Shown: positions 1 to 9,270 of the stretch, one piece after another | How the letters are laid out: each line of letters starts with the position of its first letter | Position numbering within the stretch: the first letter of the stretch is position 1 | From: Anaerolineae bacterium | GTDB taxonomy: Bacteria; Chloroflexota; Anaerolineae; Fen-1058 | Assembly: GCA_003154115.1 (NCBI GenBank) | Contig: PMCF01000305.1 | Location: 222 to 41,245, forward strand | Direction of reading: 5' to 3' | DNA length: 41,024 bases | Translations under genes and position numbers: made by a program | Notes under the pieces: generated by a model | The model's input: only the letters and a program-made list of their open reading frames with translations | The model's database searches: none | What the model was told of the DNA's origin: nothing

Positions 1-1001
1 TTCTTGTCAGCGGCTTGACCGGCTTCGGAACCAGGAGCCCACTGTCCGGACAGTTCCATGGCAGCCTTGCCGTTGCCAAAGTTGCCCTGCATGTCATCAT
101 GCGAGGCACCGAGGAAACCGGCCTGGAAGGGCTTGAGGTCGATCAAATCCTTGAGATCTTTGCCGGCTTGGACAAAGCAGGGATCGGTAAAGGCGCCGCC
201 CGAACGGTTTGCGGCGGCCAGGAAACCGGCCTGTCCACAGAGACGAGTGGAAAGATAGGACCAGATGTGCATGCCGGTCCAGCTGTCTTTTTCACCCAGG
301 GCGATGGGGGTGATGCCGGCGGCTTTGAGGGTCTTGACATCGGCTAGGAGTTCGGTCCAGGTGGCGGGCGGGTTGGCAATCTTGGCCTTGGCGAACAGGT
401 CCTTGTTGTACCACCAGGCGACTTCCCCCATGTCCCACGGCGCGCCGTAGTTCTTGCCGTCCAGGGCATAGACAGCCAACGCACCGGGTGCAAAGGTGTT
501 GCGCCAGGCGCCGCCGTTGGCATCGAGATCCGCAGTGATATCTTTGAGCATACCGGCAGAGATCTGATCATTCATGACACCGCCGCCCCAACTCTGGAAG
601 ATATCGGGGGGAGTGCCGCCCTGCATGACGGTGGTCAACTTGGTCTTGAAGGCTTCATTTTCCAATATCGTAATATTGATCTTGACATTGGGATGCTTGA
701 CCATATATTCATTGGCCATATCCTGCCAGAGGGTCTTGCCTGGGTCTATGGTGGTAATATGCCACCATTCAACGGTGACTGGGGGAGCAGCCGTGGGTGC
801 CTCTGTCGCCTTGGGCGCCTCGGTCGGCTTGGGAACATCAGTCGACTTGGGCGCTTCAGTGACCTTGGGCGCGGCCGTCGGCGCGGGGGCCTGCGTGGCG
901 GGAGCCTGCGTGGCCGGGGCCGCAGCAGGCGCGCAAGCAGACATCAACATCGCAACTACAACGAGGACAGCCAATACACTAAACAAACGGCGGGTGTTCA
1001 T
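1..1001 (-). CDS. Extracellular sugar-binding lipoprotein of an ABC transporter (C-terminus beyond window)
   Basis: The frame is open from an ATG at 1001 to the window edge (about 333 codons). It starts after a good ribosome site (AAGGAG). Residues 1-23 form a lipoprotein signal with a lipobox ending in Cys23 (LMSAC). Residues 24 to about 75 are a low-complexity Ala/Pro/Thr linker with repeated TEAPK-like units. The mature part starts VEWWHITT and has the look of the MalE/UgpB-type solute-binding family (SBP_bac_1), including a PDIFQSWGGG segment and several Trp-rich sugar-contact stretches. It would capture a sugar or oligosaccharide outside the membrane and pass it to permeases that should lie beyond the window. 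It follows the LacI-type regulator on the same strand, so the two probably form one sugar-responsive unit. The substrate cannot be read from the sequence. Confidence 0.92.
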   Translation of the reverse strand, partial: MNTRRLFSVLAVLVVVAMLMSACAPAAAPATQAPATQAPAPTAAPKVTEAPKSTDVPKPTEAPKATEAPTAAPPVTVEWWHITTIDPGKTLWQDMANEYMVKHPNVKINITILENEAFKTKLTTVMQGGTPPDIFQSWGGGVMNDQISAGMLKDITADLDANGGAWRNTFAPGALAVYALDGKNYGAPWDMGEVAWWYNKDLFAKAKIANPPATWTELLADVKTLKAAGITPIALGEKDSWTGMHIWSYLSTRLCGQAGFLAAANRSGGAFTDPCFVQAGKDLKDLIDLKPFQAGFLGASHDDMQGNFGNGKAAMELSGQWAPGSEAGQAADK

Positions 1002-1163
1002 GGATGCTTCTCCTTCTTGAGAGTTGTAGAAATAGATGGGTTAGACAAACAGTCAAACGGTGAGCGGTGAATTGTGTATAATTGAGGTGCTTATGAGCCT
1101 CCTTTGGATTCTTCAATGGTGTGCCATAGGCGGTCAGCGAAGGTCGGCGCGGTCGTGACCGGG

Positions 1164-2204
1164 TTAGCCAGCCTTCTCTGTTAGCGCTCGCGTTGAGGCA
1201 CGCACCATCAACTGTGTCGGTAACTCCACATGCGCGTAGGGCCGCTCGGGTTCTTGAATCAACCCCAACAGCCTCCGCGCTGCTTCACGCCCCATCTCCG
1301 CCAGTGGTTGTTGAATCGTGGTCAACTGCGGACTAACCTGCACTGCCTGCGGGATGTTGTCAAAGCCGATAATCGAAATATCTTCGGGAATTCTCAAGCC
1401 CCGATCGCGCACGGCTTCCATCACACCAAAAGCCATCACATCGTTCGAAGCAAAAATCGCTGTAGGGAGTTCAGGCAAGTCGAGGAGCGCCTGGGCTGCG
1501 GCAAAGCCGCTCGGTTGGAGAAAATCCCCTTCCTGAATCAACTTTGGATCGACACTCAGGCCGTGCTCCTTCAGAGCCGCTTCGTACCCCGCCAATCGCT
1601 CGCGCGCGCAGCCCAGATCCATCGTGCCGGTGATGAACCCGATGCGCTGATGCCCCAACTCGATCAGATACTTCGTCGCATCGTAACCACCCTGATAATT
1701 CGCGGCACCGACTGAAGACTCCGTCTCGCCGATGCCCTGATGATCGATCAGCACGTAGGGGAAATGCCGCTGTCGCAGCGTGAAGATGAAGTCGCCGGGA
1801 TCGCGCGGCAAAATCAGCAATAGGCCATCCGTCATGCCTTGCGTCAACGAGGCCACATACGCGGATTCTTTGGTCTTGCGGCGATGAGTGGTGTATAACA
1901 TCAGATCATATTGCGCCGCCGCCAGCGCCTCGTCCACACCGCGCATAATTTCGCCGATGTAGCCGGTTCCCAGATCGGGCACGAGCAAGCCAATCACATG
2001 CGAGCGCCCACCGGCCAGCATGCGGGCCTGCTGATTGACGGTGTATCCAAGACGGGTGATGGAGCGGATGACGCGTTCGCGAGTGTCAGGCTTGACGTGG
2101 AGATCGTTGTTGAGGACGCGGGACACCGTCGCGTAGGAGACTCCCGCTTCTTGCGCCACATCGATGATAGTGACGTTTCCGGAAAAACGACTGGTGCGGG
2201 CCAC
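1164..2204 (-). CDS. LacI-family transcriptional regulator
   Basis: This 346-residue protein has the LacI architecture. An N-terminal helix-turn-helix (about residues 11-32, containing VAQEAGVSYATVSRVL) and hinge helix (to about 65, QARMLAG) are followed by a periplasmic-binding-protein-like effector domain (GLLVPDLGTGY onwards, with FASNDVMAFG and ISIIGFDNI). The start is a GTG at 2204 with GGAG upstream; no earlier start in the frame has a ribosome site. The gene reads toward the sugar-binding lipoprotein 162 bases downstream, so it most likely controls that transporter with a sugar as inducer. Three LacI-type operators lie upstream, which suggests autoregulation. The specific sugar is unknown. 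Confidence 0.95.
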   Translation of the reverse strand: MARTSRFSGNVTIIDVAQEAGVSYATVSRVLNNDLHVKPDTRERVIRSITRLGYTVNQQARMLAGGRSHVIGLLVPDLGTGYIGEIMRGVDEALAAAQYDLMLYTTHRRKTKESAYVASLTQGMTDGLLLILPRDPGDFIFTLRQRHFPYVLIDHQGIGETESSVGAANYQGGYDATKYLIELGHQRIGFITGTMDLGCARERLAGYEAALKEHGLSVDPKLIQEGDFLQPSGFAAAQALLDLPELPTAIFASNDVMAFGVMEAVRDRGLRIPEDISIIGFDNIPQAVQVSPQLTTIQQPLAEMGREAARRLLGLIQEPERPYAHVELPTQLMVRASTRALTEKAG

Positions 2205-2273
2205 ACTTAACTCCGTCTGAAACGGCTCAACTCGACCAAAACGCTGAAATCTGAAAAGAGGTTACGTAATTCG

Positions 2274-2287
2274 TGTAAACGTTTACA
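2274..2287. promoter_or_regulatory. LacI-type operator 1, perfect palindrome
   Basis: TGTAAACGTTTACA is a perfect 14-bp palindrome with the central CG typical of LacI/CcpA-family operators. It lies about 70 bases upstream of the regulator start codon, a position suited to autorepression. Confidence 0.85.
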
Positions 2288-2356
2288 TATATATGTGAAA
2301 TAAATGGCGGATATCAGATAGATCGCCATGACTGTAAAACCTGACAATTTAAGCAA

Positions 2357-2370
2357 TGTAAACGCTTACA
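2357..2370. promoter_or_regulatory. LacI-type operator 2
   Basis: TGTAAACGCTTACA differs from operator 1 at one base. Its centre is 83 bp from that of operator 1, close to eight helical turns, so two dimers could face the same side of the DNA and form a loop. Confidence 0.8.
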
Positions 2371-2418
2371 CGCTATTTATAGCATAGATCACCAAGCTTT
2401 GTCAAGGGTTAATTTTTG

Positions 2419-2432
2419 TGAAAACGATTACA
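2419..2432. promoter_or_regulatory. Degenerate LacI-type operator 3
   Basis: TGAAAACGATTACA has one mismatch in each half-site relative to operator 1 and keeps the central CG. Its centre is 62 bp from that of operator 2. It is a weaker candidate. Confidence 0.5.
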
Positions 2433-2528
2433 TGTTTTCAAAGTCACGGATCTGGCAACAGGGTGAAGCAGTCAAACAGGCCCGTATCACTTCGACGGAA
2501 AATGCGCGGCAACTCGTGCGGAAGGAAG

Positions 2529-2537
2529 TGGTATAAT
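2529..2537 (+). promoter_or_regulatory. Extended -10 promoter of ssrA
   Basis: TGGTATAAT is a consensus -10 box (2532-2537) with the TG of an extended -10, 10 bases before the 5' end of the tmRNA. No good -35 box was seen at the expected distance, which fits an extended -10 promoter. Confidence 0.7.
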
Positions 2538-2547
2538 CTAATTACCT

Positions 2548-2935
2548 GGGGATGCACTGGCTTCGACGGGAAGCGGTCGATGTCGAGTGGCAAGCCGGGG
2601 CGCTCTAGCCCCGTTAACAATGGAGCAACCTTTAAGTGCCAATCGCACTTCCTATGCTGCAATGCCCCTCGCTGCATAAGCTTGGGTCAAAGCGCATGAT
2701 CATCTACGGATGATCCGTCCGCTCCGGCCTCGTGTCGGCAGGTCGGAAGCCGGGCGTCACAATGCCGGCGTGCGGCTCACCAGACACCGATAGGGTGAGC
2801 CAAAGACCATCGGCTGGTTGATCTAGTCTACGCGTCGCTGCGCGGCGGATCGACGACAAACAAACAGCGACTAAGCTTGTAGGCATTCGCCGTCATCCTT
2901 TTCGGACGCGGGTTCAATTCCCGCCATCTCCACCA
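2548..2935 (+). ncRNA. ssrA: tmRNA (transfer-messenger RNA)
   Basis: The tRNA-like ends pair as an acceptor stem: GGGGATG at 2548-2554 with CATCTCC at 2925-2931 (one G-U), followed by an encoded ACCA. The T-arm with GTTCAATTC lies just before the 3' end, and the 5' side has the characteristic TGGCTTCGACGG. The reading frame for the degradation tag begins at a GCC resume codon at 2638 and ends with TAA at 2677-2679. It encodes ANRTSYAAMPLAA, which would follow the Ala charged on the RNA itself. The hydrophobic Ala-Ala end is what ClpXP-type proteases recognise. The product rescues stalled ribosomes together with SmpB. The 388-base length is normal for one-piece tmRNA. Confidence 0.97.
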
Positions 2936-2939
2936 GGTG

Positions 2940-2981
2940 AAGACCTCACAGGTTTCAGAAACCTGTGAGGTCTTTCGTTTT
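2940..2981 (+). terminator. Intrinsic terminator of ssrA (possibly shared with selD)
   Basis: A near-perfect 17-bp inverted repeat (2940-2956 with 2958-2974) starts four bases after the tmRNA 3' end and is followed by TTTCGTTTT. The symmetrical stem could also end transcripts arriving from selD on the other strand. Confidence 0.85.
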
Positions 2982-2992
2982 GTCACCCGAAT

Positions 2993-4039
2993 TTATTCCA
3001 CGCTGATACCGGAACCGTCTGCTACTTCCCCAATGACGCGCGCGAATAAGCCATCACTTTCGGCTTGCGCGAGGAACGATCGGGCCTGGGCAGGATCGAG
3101 CGCGATCAGCAGGCCGCCCGAGGTTTCCGGATCGAACAAGATCGCCCGGTGGGCCGCCGTTAGCCGATCGGCGAAGCGCACGTGCGGCAGCACATGCTCC
3201 CGGTTACGATGGAGTCCACCGGGGAAGATCTCTTGTTCGGCGTATTCGATCGCGCCGGGCAGCAGCGGAATGTCGGCGAAGCGCAGCCGGAACATCACAC
3301 CACCTGCGTTCGTCATCTCCAGGCCGTGCCCCAAAATGCCATAGCCCGTGATGTCGGTGCAAGCGTGGGCTGCAAAGCGCTGCGCCAAATGCGAAGCATG
3401 CTGGTTGAGCGTGCTCATGCTTTTCACCGCGGCTGCCACGTGCGCCGGATCAGCCTGGCCGCGTTTGAGGGCTGTTGTGATCAGTCCCACACCCAGCGGC
3501 TTTGTCAAGACCAATAGATCGCCCGGCTGCGCGCCGCCTTTCGTGAGAATGTGCGCCGGATGCACGAGGCCCGTCACGGCCAGCCCATACTTCGGCTCTT
3601 TGTCGCTGACCGTATGCCCGCCCGTGATGATGGCGCCCGCCTCACGCACTTTCTCCGCGCCGCCGCGCAATATCTCGGACAAGATCGCGCGATCCAGATC
3701 ATCGGGGAAGGCCGCCAGATTCAACGCAAACAGCACCTCGCCGCCCATGGCATACACATCGCTCAGCGCATTGGCGGCCGCAATCGATCCGAACGTGTAT
3801 GGATCATCCACGACGGGGGGGAAGAAATCGATCGTGCTGACGATGGCCTGCTCGTCGTTCAATTGATAAACGGCAGCGTCATCCGGCCCGTCAAGTCCAA
3901 CCAGAACCTGCGGGAAGTTGCGCGAATCGAAAATATTTTTGAGCGGACGCAGCACCTGCGCCAGATCGGTCGGCCCGATTTTACTGGCTCAACCGGCGCA
4001 TGAGGCCAGCGCCGTCAGGCGAATTTCTTCGCGGGTCAT
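2993..4039 (-). CDS. selD: Selenide, water dikinase, itself a selenoprotein (UGA = Sec17)
   Basis: SelD makes selenophosphate from selenide and ATP, the selenium donor for selenocysteine and selenouridine. An ordinary reading gives a 320-residue protein starting at 3955 that lacks the catalytic N-terminus. Upstream in the same frame, an ATG at 4039 with AAGGAG encodes MTREEIRLTALASCAG, then TGA (3989-3991), then ASKIGPTDLAQ. This is the conserved SelD active-site loop with Sec at residue 17 and Lys at residue 20, the positions of Cys17 and Lys20 in E. coli SelD. The full product is 348 residues, a normal length. Later AIRS-family motifs are GGHTVSDKEP and DPETSGG. A SECIS-like hairpin follows the UGA. 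The gene has its own promoter, divergent from the FHA gene. The host should therefore encode SelA, SelB and tRNA-Sec. Confidence 0.93.
3960..3988 (-). promoter_or_regulatory. Bacterial SECIS-like hairpin after the selD UGA
   Basis: Immediately after the UGA the transcript can fold as GCCAG (3988-3984), a TAAA bulge, ATCGG, the loop GCCGA (3974-3970), CCGAT and CTGGC (3964-3960). This gives ten base pairs with a 5-base apical loop beginning with G, as expected for a bacterial SECIS bound by SelB. The loop starts 14 bases after the UGA, slightly closer than typical. Confidence 0.75.
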
Positions 4040-4068
4040 GGCACTCCTTTCCAGAGGATTCTGAGGCG

Positions 4069-4097
4069 AGTATACTCGATCCAGGATTGCTTGTCGA
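4069..4097 (-). promoter_or_regulatory. selD promoter
   Basis: On the minus strand TCGACA (4097-4092) and TATACT (4074-4069) are separated by 17 bases, a good sigma70-type promoter. It leaves a leader of about 25 bases before the selD ATG. It overlaps the divergent FHA promoter. Confidence 0.6.
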
Positions 4098-4116
4098 TTC
4101 GACTTCGCTGTATAAT
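4087..4116 (+). promoter_or_regulatory. Promoter of the first FHA gene
   Basis: A perfect TATAAT (4111-4116) is preceded 18 bases upstream by TTGCTT (4087-4092). The start codon lies 30 bases downstream. It overlaps the selD promoter, so the two genes may compete for polymerase. Confidence 0.6.
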
Positions 4117-4145
4117 CGCAGTAACGATCTGACAAGCGAGGCCGC

Positions 4146-4934
4146 GTGGGAAAATTGGCGAAGTTTGAATCCAAAGCAGAGCAGTGGATTGAAGGAACCT
4201 TCGGGCGACTATTTGGCGGGCGGGTACAACCCATGGAAGTGGCGAGCGCCCTCGCCCGTGTGATGGAGGACGATCACTTTACAGCGGAAAACGGTGAACA
4301 CTTCGCGCCGAACGTCTATTGGGTCTATTTGAATCCAGCCGATTACGAAGCGCTGCGTGAAACCCGATCGAATCTGCCCGACGATCTGGCTCGTTCGCTC
4401 ATCGAGTTGGCCTCGCGTGCCGGGCTGCGCCTGACCGATCAACCCGCTGTTGAGATCCATGCCGATGAGCGCATTCCCCGCCGGCAGGTCTCTGTCGCCG
4501 GACAGTATGTGGCGCAGAACACCGCCCCGATTGGTCAAACCGCTGAAATCGCGGTGAGCCAGATCAACACTCTGCGGCAAGCCATTGATGCGTCCCTGGT
4601 TCACAGCTTTCTGATTCTGGAAGGCCGCCGGCATGTGCCGCTGGTGAAACCGGTCGTCACGCTGGGCCGCGCGCTCGATAACGATGTAGTGCTGGACGAT
4701 CCACGAATCTCGCGGCATCATGCGCAGCTGCGGCTACGGCAGGGCCGCTATGTGCTGTACGACACGGGGTCCAGTGGTGGCACGTTCGTCAATCAGCAGC
4801 CCGTCTCGGAAGTCGTCCTGAATGCTGGCGACGTCATCTCGCTGGCCGGCGCACAAATCATCTTCGGCGAAGACACGCCCACTCCGTCTCAACCGCCGGT
4901 CAAGACCGACGACACGCTGCCCTTGGGAAAATGA
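4146..4934 (+). CDS. FhaA-like protein: DUF3662 domain plus C-terminal FHA domain
   Basis: The 262-residue product begins at a GTG with a GAGG ribosome site. Residues 1 to about 115 match the pattern of the FhaA N-terminal domain (DUF3662: FESKAEQWIEGTFGRLFGGRVQPMEV-like start). After a linker, residues 155-242 form a forkhead-associated domain with the phosphothreonine-binding signature GR (174-175), SRHHA (189-193) and the Asn of TFVN (216). Such proteins bind Thr-phosphorylated partners of Ser/Thr kinases. In Actinobacteria and Chloroflexota they sit with cell-wall and division genes. A second FHA gene follows; no kinase or phosphatase gene is in this window. No membrane segment is visible, so it is probably cytoplasmic. 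Confidence 0.93.
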   Translation: MGKLAKFESKAEQWIEGTFGRLFGGRVQPMEVASALARVMEDDHFTAENGEHFAPNVYWVYLNPADYEALRETRSNLPDDLARSLIELASRAGLRLTDQPAVEIHADERIPRRQVSVAGQYVAQNTAPIGQTAEIAVSQINTLRQAIDASLVHSFLILEGRRHVPLVKPVVTLGRALDNDVVLDDPRISRHHAQLRLRQGRYVLYDTGSSGGTFVNQQPVSEVVLNAGDVISLAGAQIIFGEDTPTPSQPPVKTDDTLPLGK

Positions 4935-5108
4935 GCAATGAACAATTGGCAATGATCAATGATCAACGGAGACCGACATGGAAGATCGAAAAGCAATAGA
5001 CATCCAGGAACGCACTTTCAAGTTCGGAGTGAGAATCATCAAATTCGTCGATAAATTAACTCACCCAAACCATTGATCATTGAAAATTGATCATTGAACA
5101 TTTCTCAT
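4931..5108. mobile_element. Small inserted segment with imperfect inverted repeats carrying a gene remnant
   Basis: The space between the two FHA genes is bounded by ATGAG (4931-4935) and CTCAT (5104-5108). Inside these ends are CAATGATCAATGATCAA (4950-4966) and, inverted, repeats of TTGATCATTGA (about 5073-5096). The AT-rich composition contrasts with the GC-rich flanking genes. The segment overlaps the stop codon of the first FHA gene and ends at the start codon of the second. It looks like a small insertion that brought in part of a four-helix-bundle gene, but no target-site duplication was recognised. Confidence 0.45.
4978..5076 (+). pseudogene. N-terminal remnant of a four-helix-bundle (23S rRNA intervening-sequence type) protein
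   Basis: Thirty-two codons from ATG to TGA encode a product containing DIQERTFKFGVRIIKFVDKL. This matches the opening helix of the small four-helix-bundle family (also called 23S rRNA intervening-sequence proteins), normally about 115-130 residues long. The rest of the gene is absent and the frame ends in the inverted-repeat tail. It is probably a nonfunctional fragment. Confidence 0.6.
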
Positions 5109-5598
5109 GGAGATTCTTATCTTTCTCGTCCGTCTCCTTTTCAGTGTATTACTCTACGTCTTCCTGGGCGCGCTCTTTTTCTTATTGTGGCGCGATCTGA
5201 AAACCGCTACGCGTCATCCGATCGCCGATGCGGCGCGCGAGCGGCCCGGGCAATTGCGCGTCCTGCATGGCTGCGATGGCGTGAGTGAAGGTTCGATCAT
5301 TAAGCTCGTGCCCTTCACCACAATCGGTCGCTCCGATTCCAACACGATTGCGATATCGGATCCTTACGCTTCGGGCGAGCATGCCCTGGTCGCGTGGCGC
5401 AGCGGCCAATGGTGGCTGGAAGATCGCGATAGCCGCAACGGCACCTTGCTCAACGAAATTCCCGTCGAAGAGGCGTTGATCATCGGCCACGGCGACGTCA
5501 TCGGCATCGGGCAAATGCAGTTCAAGTTTGAATATCGAGATGCGCTGGAAACCGAAGTACAAGCCGCTTCGGCCCAGCCTGAAACTGCCGTATCCTAA
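5107..5598 (+). CDS. Membrane-anchored FHA-domain protein (FhaB/FipA-like)
   Basis: The 163-residue protein has one N-terminal transmembrane helix (about residues 4-28) and a cytoplasmic FHA domain (about 50-142). The FHA signature is GRS (74-76), SGEH (89-92) and RNGT (110-113). This is the layout of FhaB/FipA, which reads phosphothreonine signals at the membrane in division and wall synthesis. It probably works with the FHA protein encoded just upstream. No Shine-Dalgarno sequence is visible because the bases before the ATG belong to the inserted repeat segment, so expression may have been altered. Confidence 0.9.
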   Translation: MEILIFLVRLLFSVLLYVFLGALFFLLWRDLKTATRHPIADAARERPGQLRVLHGCDGVSEGSIIKLVPFTTIGRSDSNTIAISDPYASGEHALVAWRSGQWWLEDRDSRNGTLLNEIPVEEALIIGHGDVIGIGQMQFKFEYRDALETEVQAASAQPETAVS

Positions 5599-5620
5599 CG
5601 GCGCATTCGGAGGACACACC

Positions 5621-6421
5621 ATGGATTTACGCTTGAAAGATAAAGTCGTTCTGGTCACGGCCGCTTCGCGCGGATTGGGCGCGGCCAGCGCGCGCCGCTT
5701 TGCAGAAGAAGGCGCGCGTGTCGCCATCACCGCGCGCAACGGCGAGAAGCTCTCAGCGCTGGCGCAAGCGATTGCGAAAGACACGGGCGCGGAGGTGCTG
5801 CCTATCGTCGGCGATGTCACCCGGCCAGCCGACATCGAACGCATGGTGCAAAGCACCGTCGATCGGTGGGGGCGGCTCGACGTGTTGATCACCAATGCCG
5901 GCGGCCCGGCGGGTGGCAAGTTCCTCGATCTCAAGATCGAGCAGTGGGATGCGGCGGTGCAGATTAGCCTGATGAGCGTGGTGCGTTTATGCTATGCCGC
6001 CCTGCCCCACCTGCTCAAGAATGATCCGCCACAGCGCGGCGCGATCGTGGCGATCACGTCATTGTCGGTGAAGCAGCCGGTGGATAATCTGATGCTATCG
6101 AATTCGGTGCGCATGGCCGTGATTGGCTTACTGAAGACGCTGGCGAGTGAACTCGGCCCACAAGGCATTCGCGTCAACGCCATCGCACCCGGCTGGACGC
6201 GCACCGAGCGCGTAGAAGAATTGATGCAGGGCCGCGCTACGGCCAACCACACGACGATTGAAGAAGAACTCAAGAAGCAGGCCGCCGCCATTCCCTTTGG
6301 CCGCATGGGCGATCCCGACGAATTTGCCGACGCGCTGGTGTGGCTGGCTTCGCCGCGCGCCTCGTATGTGCACGGCATCGTACTCCCGGTGGATGGTGGT
6401 ACGATTAAAGCATCGTTGTAG
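5621..6421 (+). CDS. SDR-family oxidoreductase with atypical active site
   Basis: The 266-residue product starts at ATG 5621 after a clear GGAGG; the frame is open further upstream but only inside the FHA gene. The Rossmann signature TAASRGLG (13-20), the NAGG motif (92-95) and the C-terminal PVDGG are those of a classical short-chain dehydrogenase/reductase. The catalytic Ser region is ITSLS (146-149). Where the family has Tyr-x-x-x-Lys this protein reads LSNSVR (159-164), so neither Tyr nor Lys is present. Many SDRs annotated as 3-oxoacyl-ACP reductases share this LSNSxR variant, but their reaction is not established. The substrate is unknown. Confidence 0.9.
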   Translation: MDLRLKDKVVLVTAASRGLGAASARRFAEEGARVAITARNGEKLSALAQAIAKDTGAEVLPIVGDVTRPADIERMVQSTVDRWGRLDVLITNAGGPAGGKFLDLKIEQWDAAVQISLMSVVRLCYAALPHLLKNDPPQRGAIVAITSLSVKQPVDNLMLSNSVRMAVIGLLKTLASELGPQGIRVNAIAPGWTRTERVEELMQGRATANHTTIEEELKKQAAAIPFGRMGDPDEFADALVWLASPRASYVHGIVLPVDGGTIKASL

Positions 6422-6424
6422 CCT

Positions 6425-6590
6425 ATGAGTGTCATTTCCCGCCTTCGTGCGGCGCTTCGCACGAACAACTACGAATACAGCCAGCATGCGCTACCTGGTT
6501 AAAGGCAAATCTGGTAGGATTGACGTTGAGATTATCGCGCGATTTGTTACCGACGACAAAATCAGAATTATCACAGTATATGTTCCCTAA
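6425..6590 (+). pseudogene. Decayed DUF4258-type toxin gene
   Basis: The 5' part (ATG at 6425) encodes LRTNNYEYSQHALPG and stops at 6500-6502. The 3' part, in another frame from 6486, encodes RYLVKGKSGRIDVEI and ends IRIITVYVP at 6588-6590. Together these are the beginning and end of a DUF4258 domain with the middle deleted. DUF4258 genes commonly sit just before a YgiT-type zinc-finger gene, as here, so this is the broken toxin-like half of a pair. Confidence 0.7.
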
Positions 6591-6602
6591 AGGTGTCTGA
6601 CC

Positions 6603-6848
6603 ATGAGTGAGAAAAGCGTGTGTGATTACTGCCATTCTGAACTACCGATGAGCGAGAAACGTGTGACCGTGTATCGCAAACGCCACGGGCAGGTCTATGT
6701 GCTGGAAAATGTTCTGGCCCGTGTGTGCCAAACGTGCGGTGAAAGATATTTCGCGGCAGAAGTAGTCCAGGCCATGGAGAAGATGATAACCGGGCCTGCC
6801 ATTCCAACGCGCACGATGACGGTTCCCGTGATTGCCTTTGCCGGATAA
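6603..6848 (+). CDS. YgiT-type zinc-finger protein (MqsA N-terminal-like antitoxin)
   Basis: The 81-residue protein has two CxxC pairs (C7/C10 and C42/C45), as in the zinc-binding N-terminal domain of MqsA/YgiT. It ends with a short Val-rich tail that may be strand-forming. No helix-turn-helix is present, unlike full MqsA. Proteins of this shape are encoded immediately after DUF4258 genes and are thought to act as antitoxin-like partners. Here the partner gene is decayed, leaving an orphan. Confidence 0.8.
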   Translation: MSEKSVCDYCHSELPMSEKRVTVYRKRHGQVYVLENVLARVCQTCGERYFAAEVVQAMEKMITGPAIPTRTMTVPVIAFAG

Positions 6849-9032
<2,184 letters not shown>

Positions 9033-9051
9033 ATTTCCAGGAGGAATTACC

Positions 9052-9261
9052 ATGGACGAATTGATCAAGAACGTAGCGAAGCAGGCCAACATCTCACCCG
9101 ATCAGGCCAAGGCGGCGGTGAACTCGGTGCTGGATTTCTTGAAAGACAAGTTGCCCGCACCGGTGGTCGATCAGATCAAAGCCGCGTTGAGCGGACAGCA
9201 AGTTGATGCTAGCGCTGTCGCCAATGCGCTGGGCGGATTGCTCGGCGGCACGAAGAAGTAG
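9052..9261 (+). CDS. Small helical protein of unknown function
   Basis: The 69-residue product follows a strong AGGAGG ribosome site 19 bases after ligA. It begins MDELIKNVAKQANISPDQAK and looks all-helical, ending in a Gly-rich LGGLLGGTKK tail. The helical pattern with a Pro break in the middle (KDKLPAPV) resembles small DUF2267/DUF2780-like proteins, but the match is only by eye. No function can be assigned. It may be co-transcribed with ligA. Confidence 0.8.
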   Translation: MDELIKNVAKQANISPDQAKAAVNSVLDFLKDKLPAPVVDQIKAALSGQQVDASAVANALGGLLGGTKK

Positions 9262-9270
9262 ATCGAGCTG

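Larger units (their letters stand above)
2205..2547. other. Control region between lacI-type gene and ssrA
   Basis: This 343-base stretch carries no credible gene. It is AT-rich near the regulator and holds three LacI-type operators (2274-2287, 2357-2370, 2419-2432) plus the ssrA promoter at its right end. No strong sigma70 promoter for the regulator was identified, although several TATA-like stretches overlap the first operator. Confidence 0.7.

Noticed and set aside
574-1070. Gly/Ala-rich open frames on the plus strand opposite the binding protein gene
   Set aside because: They are mirror frames of the low-complexity TEAPK linker and lipoprotein signal and resemble no known protein.
2704-2886. 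Coding frames within ssrA
   Set aside because: They fall inside the well-paired tmRNA and have no ribosome site.
3955-3991. Frameshift or nonsense mutation making selD a pseudogene
   Set aside because: The TGA is at the exact Sec/Cys position, both sides match the SelD active-site loop, and a SECIS-like hairpin follows, so recoding explains it better.
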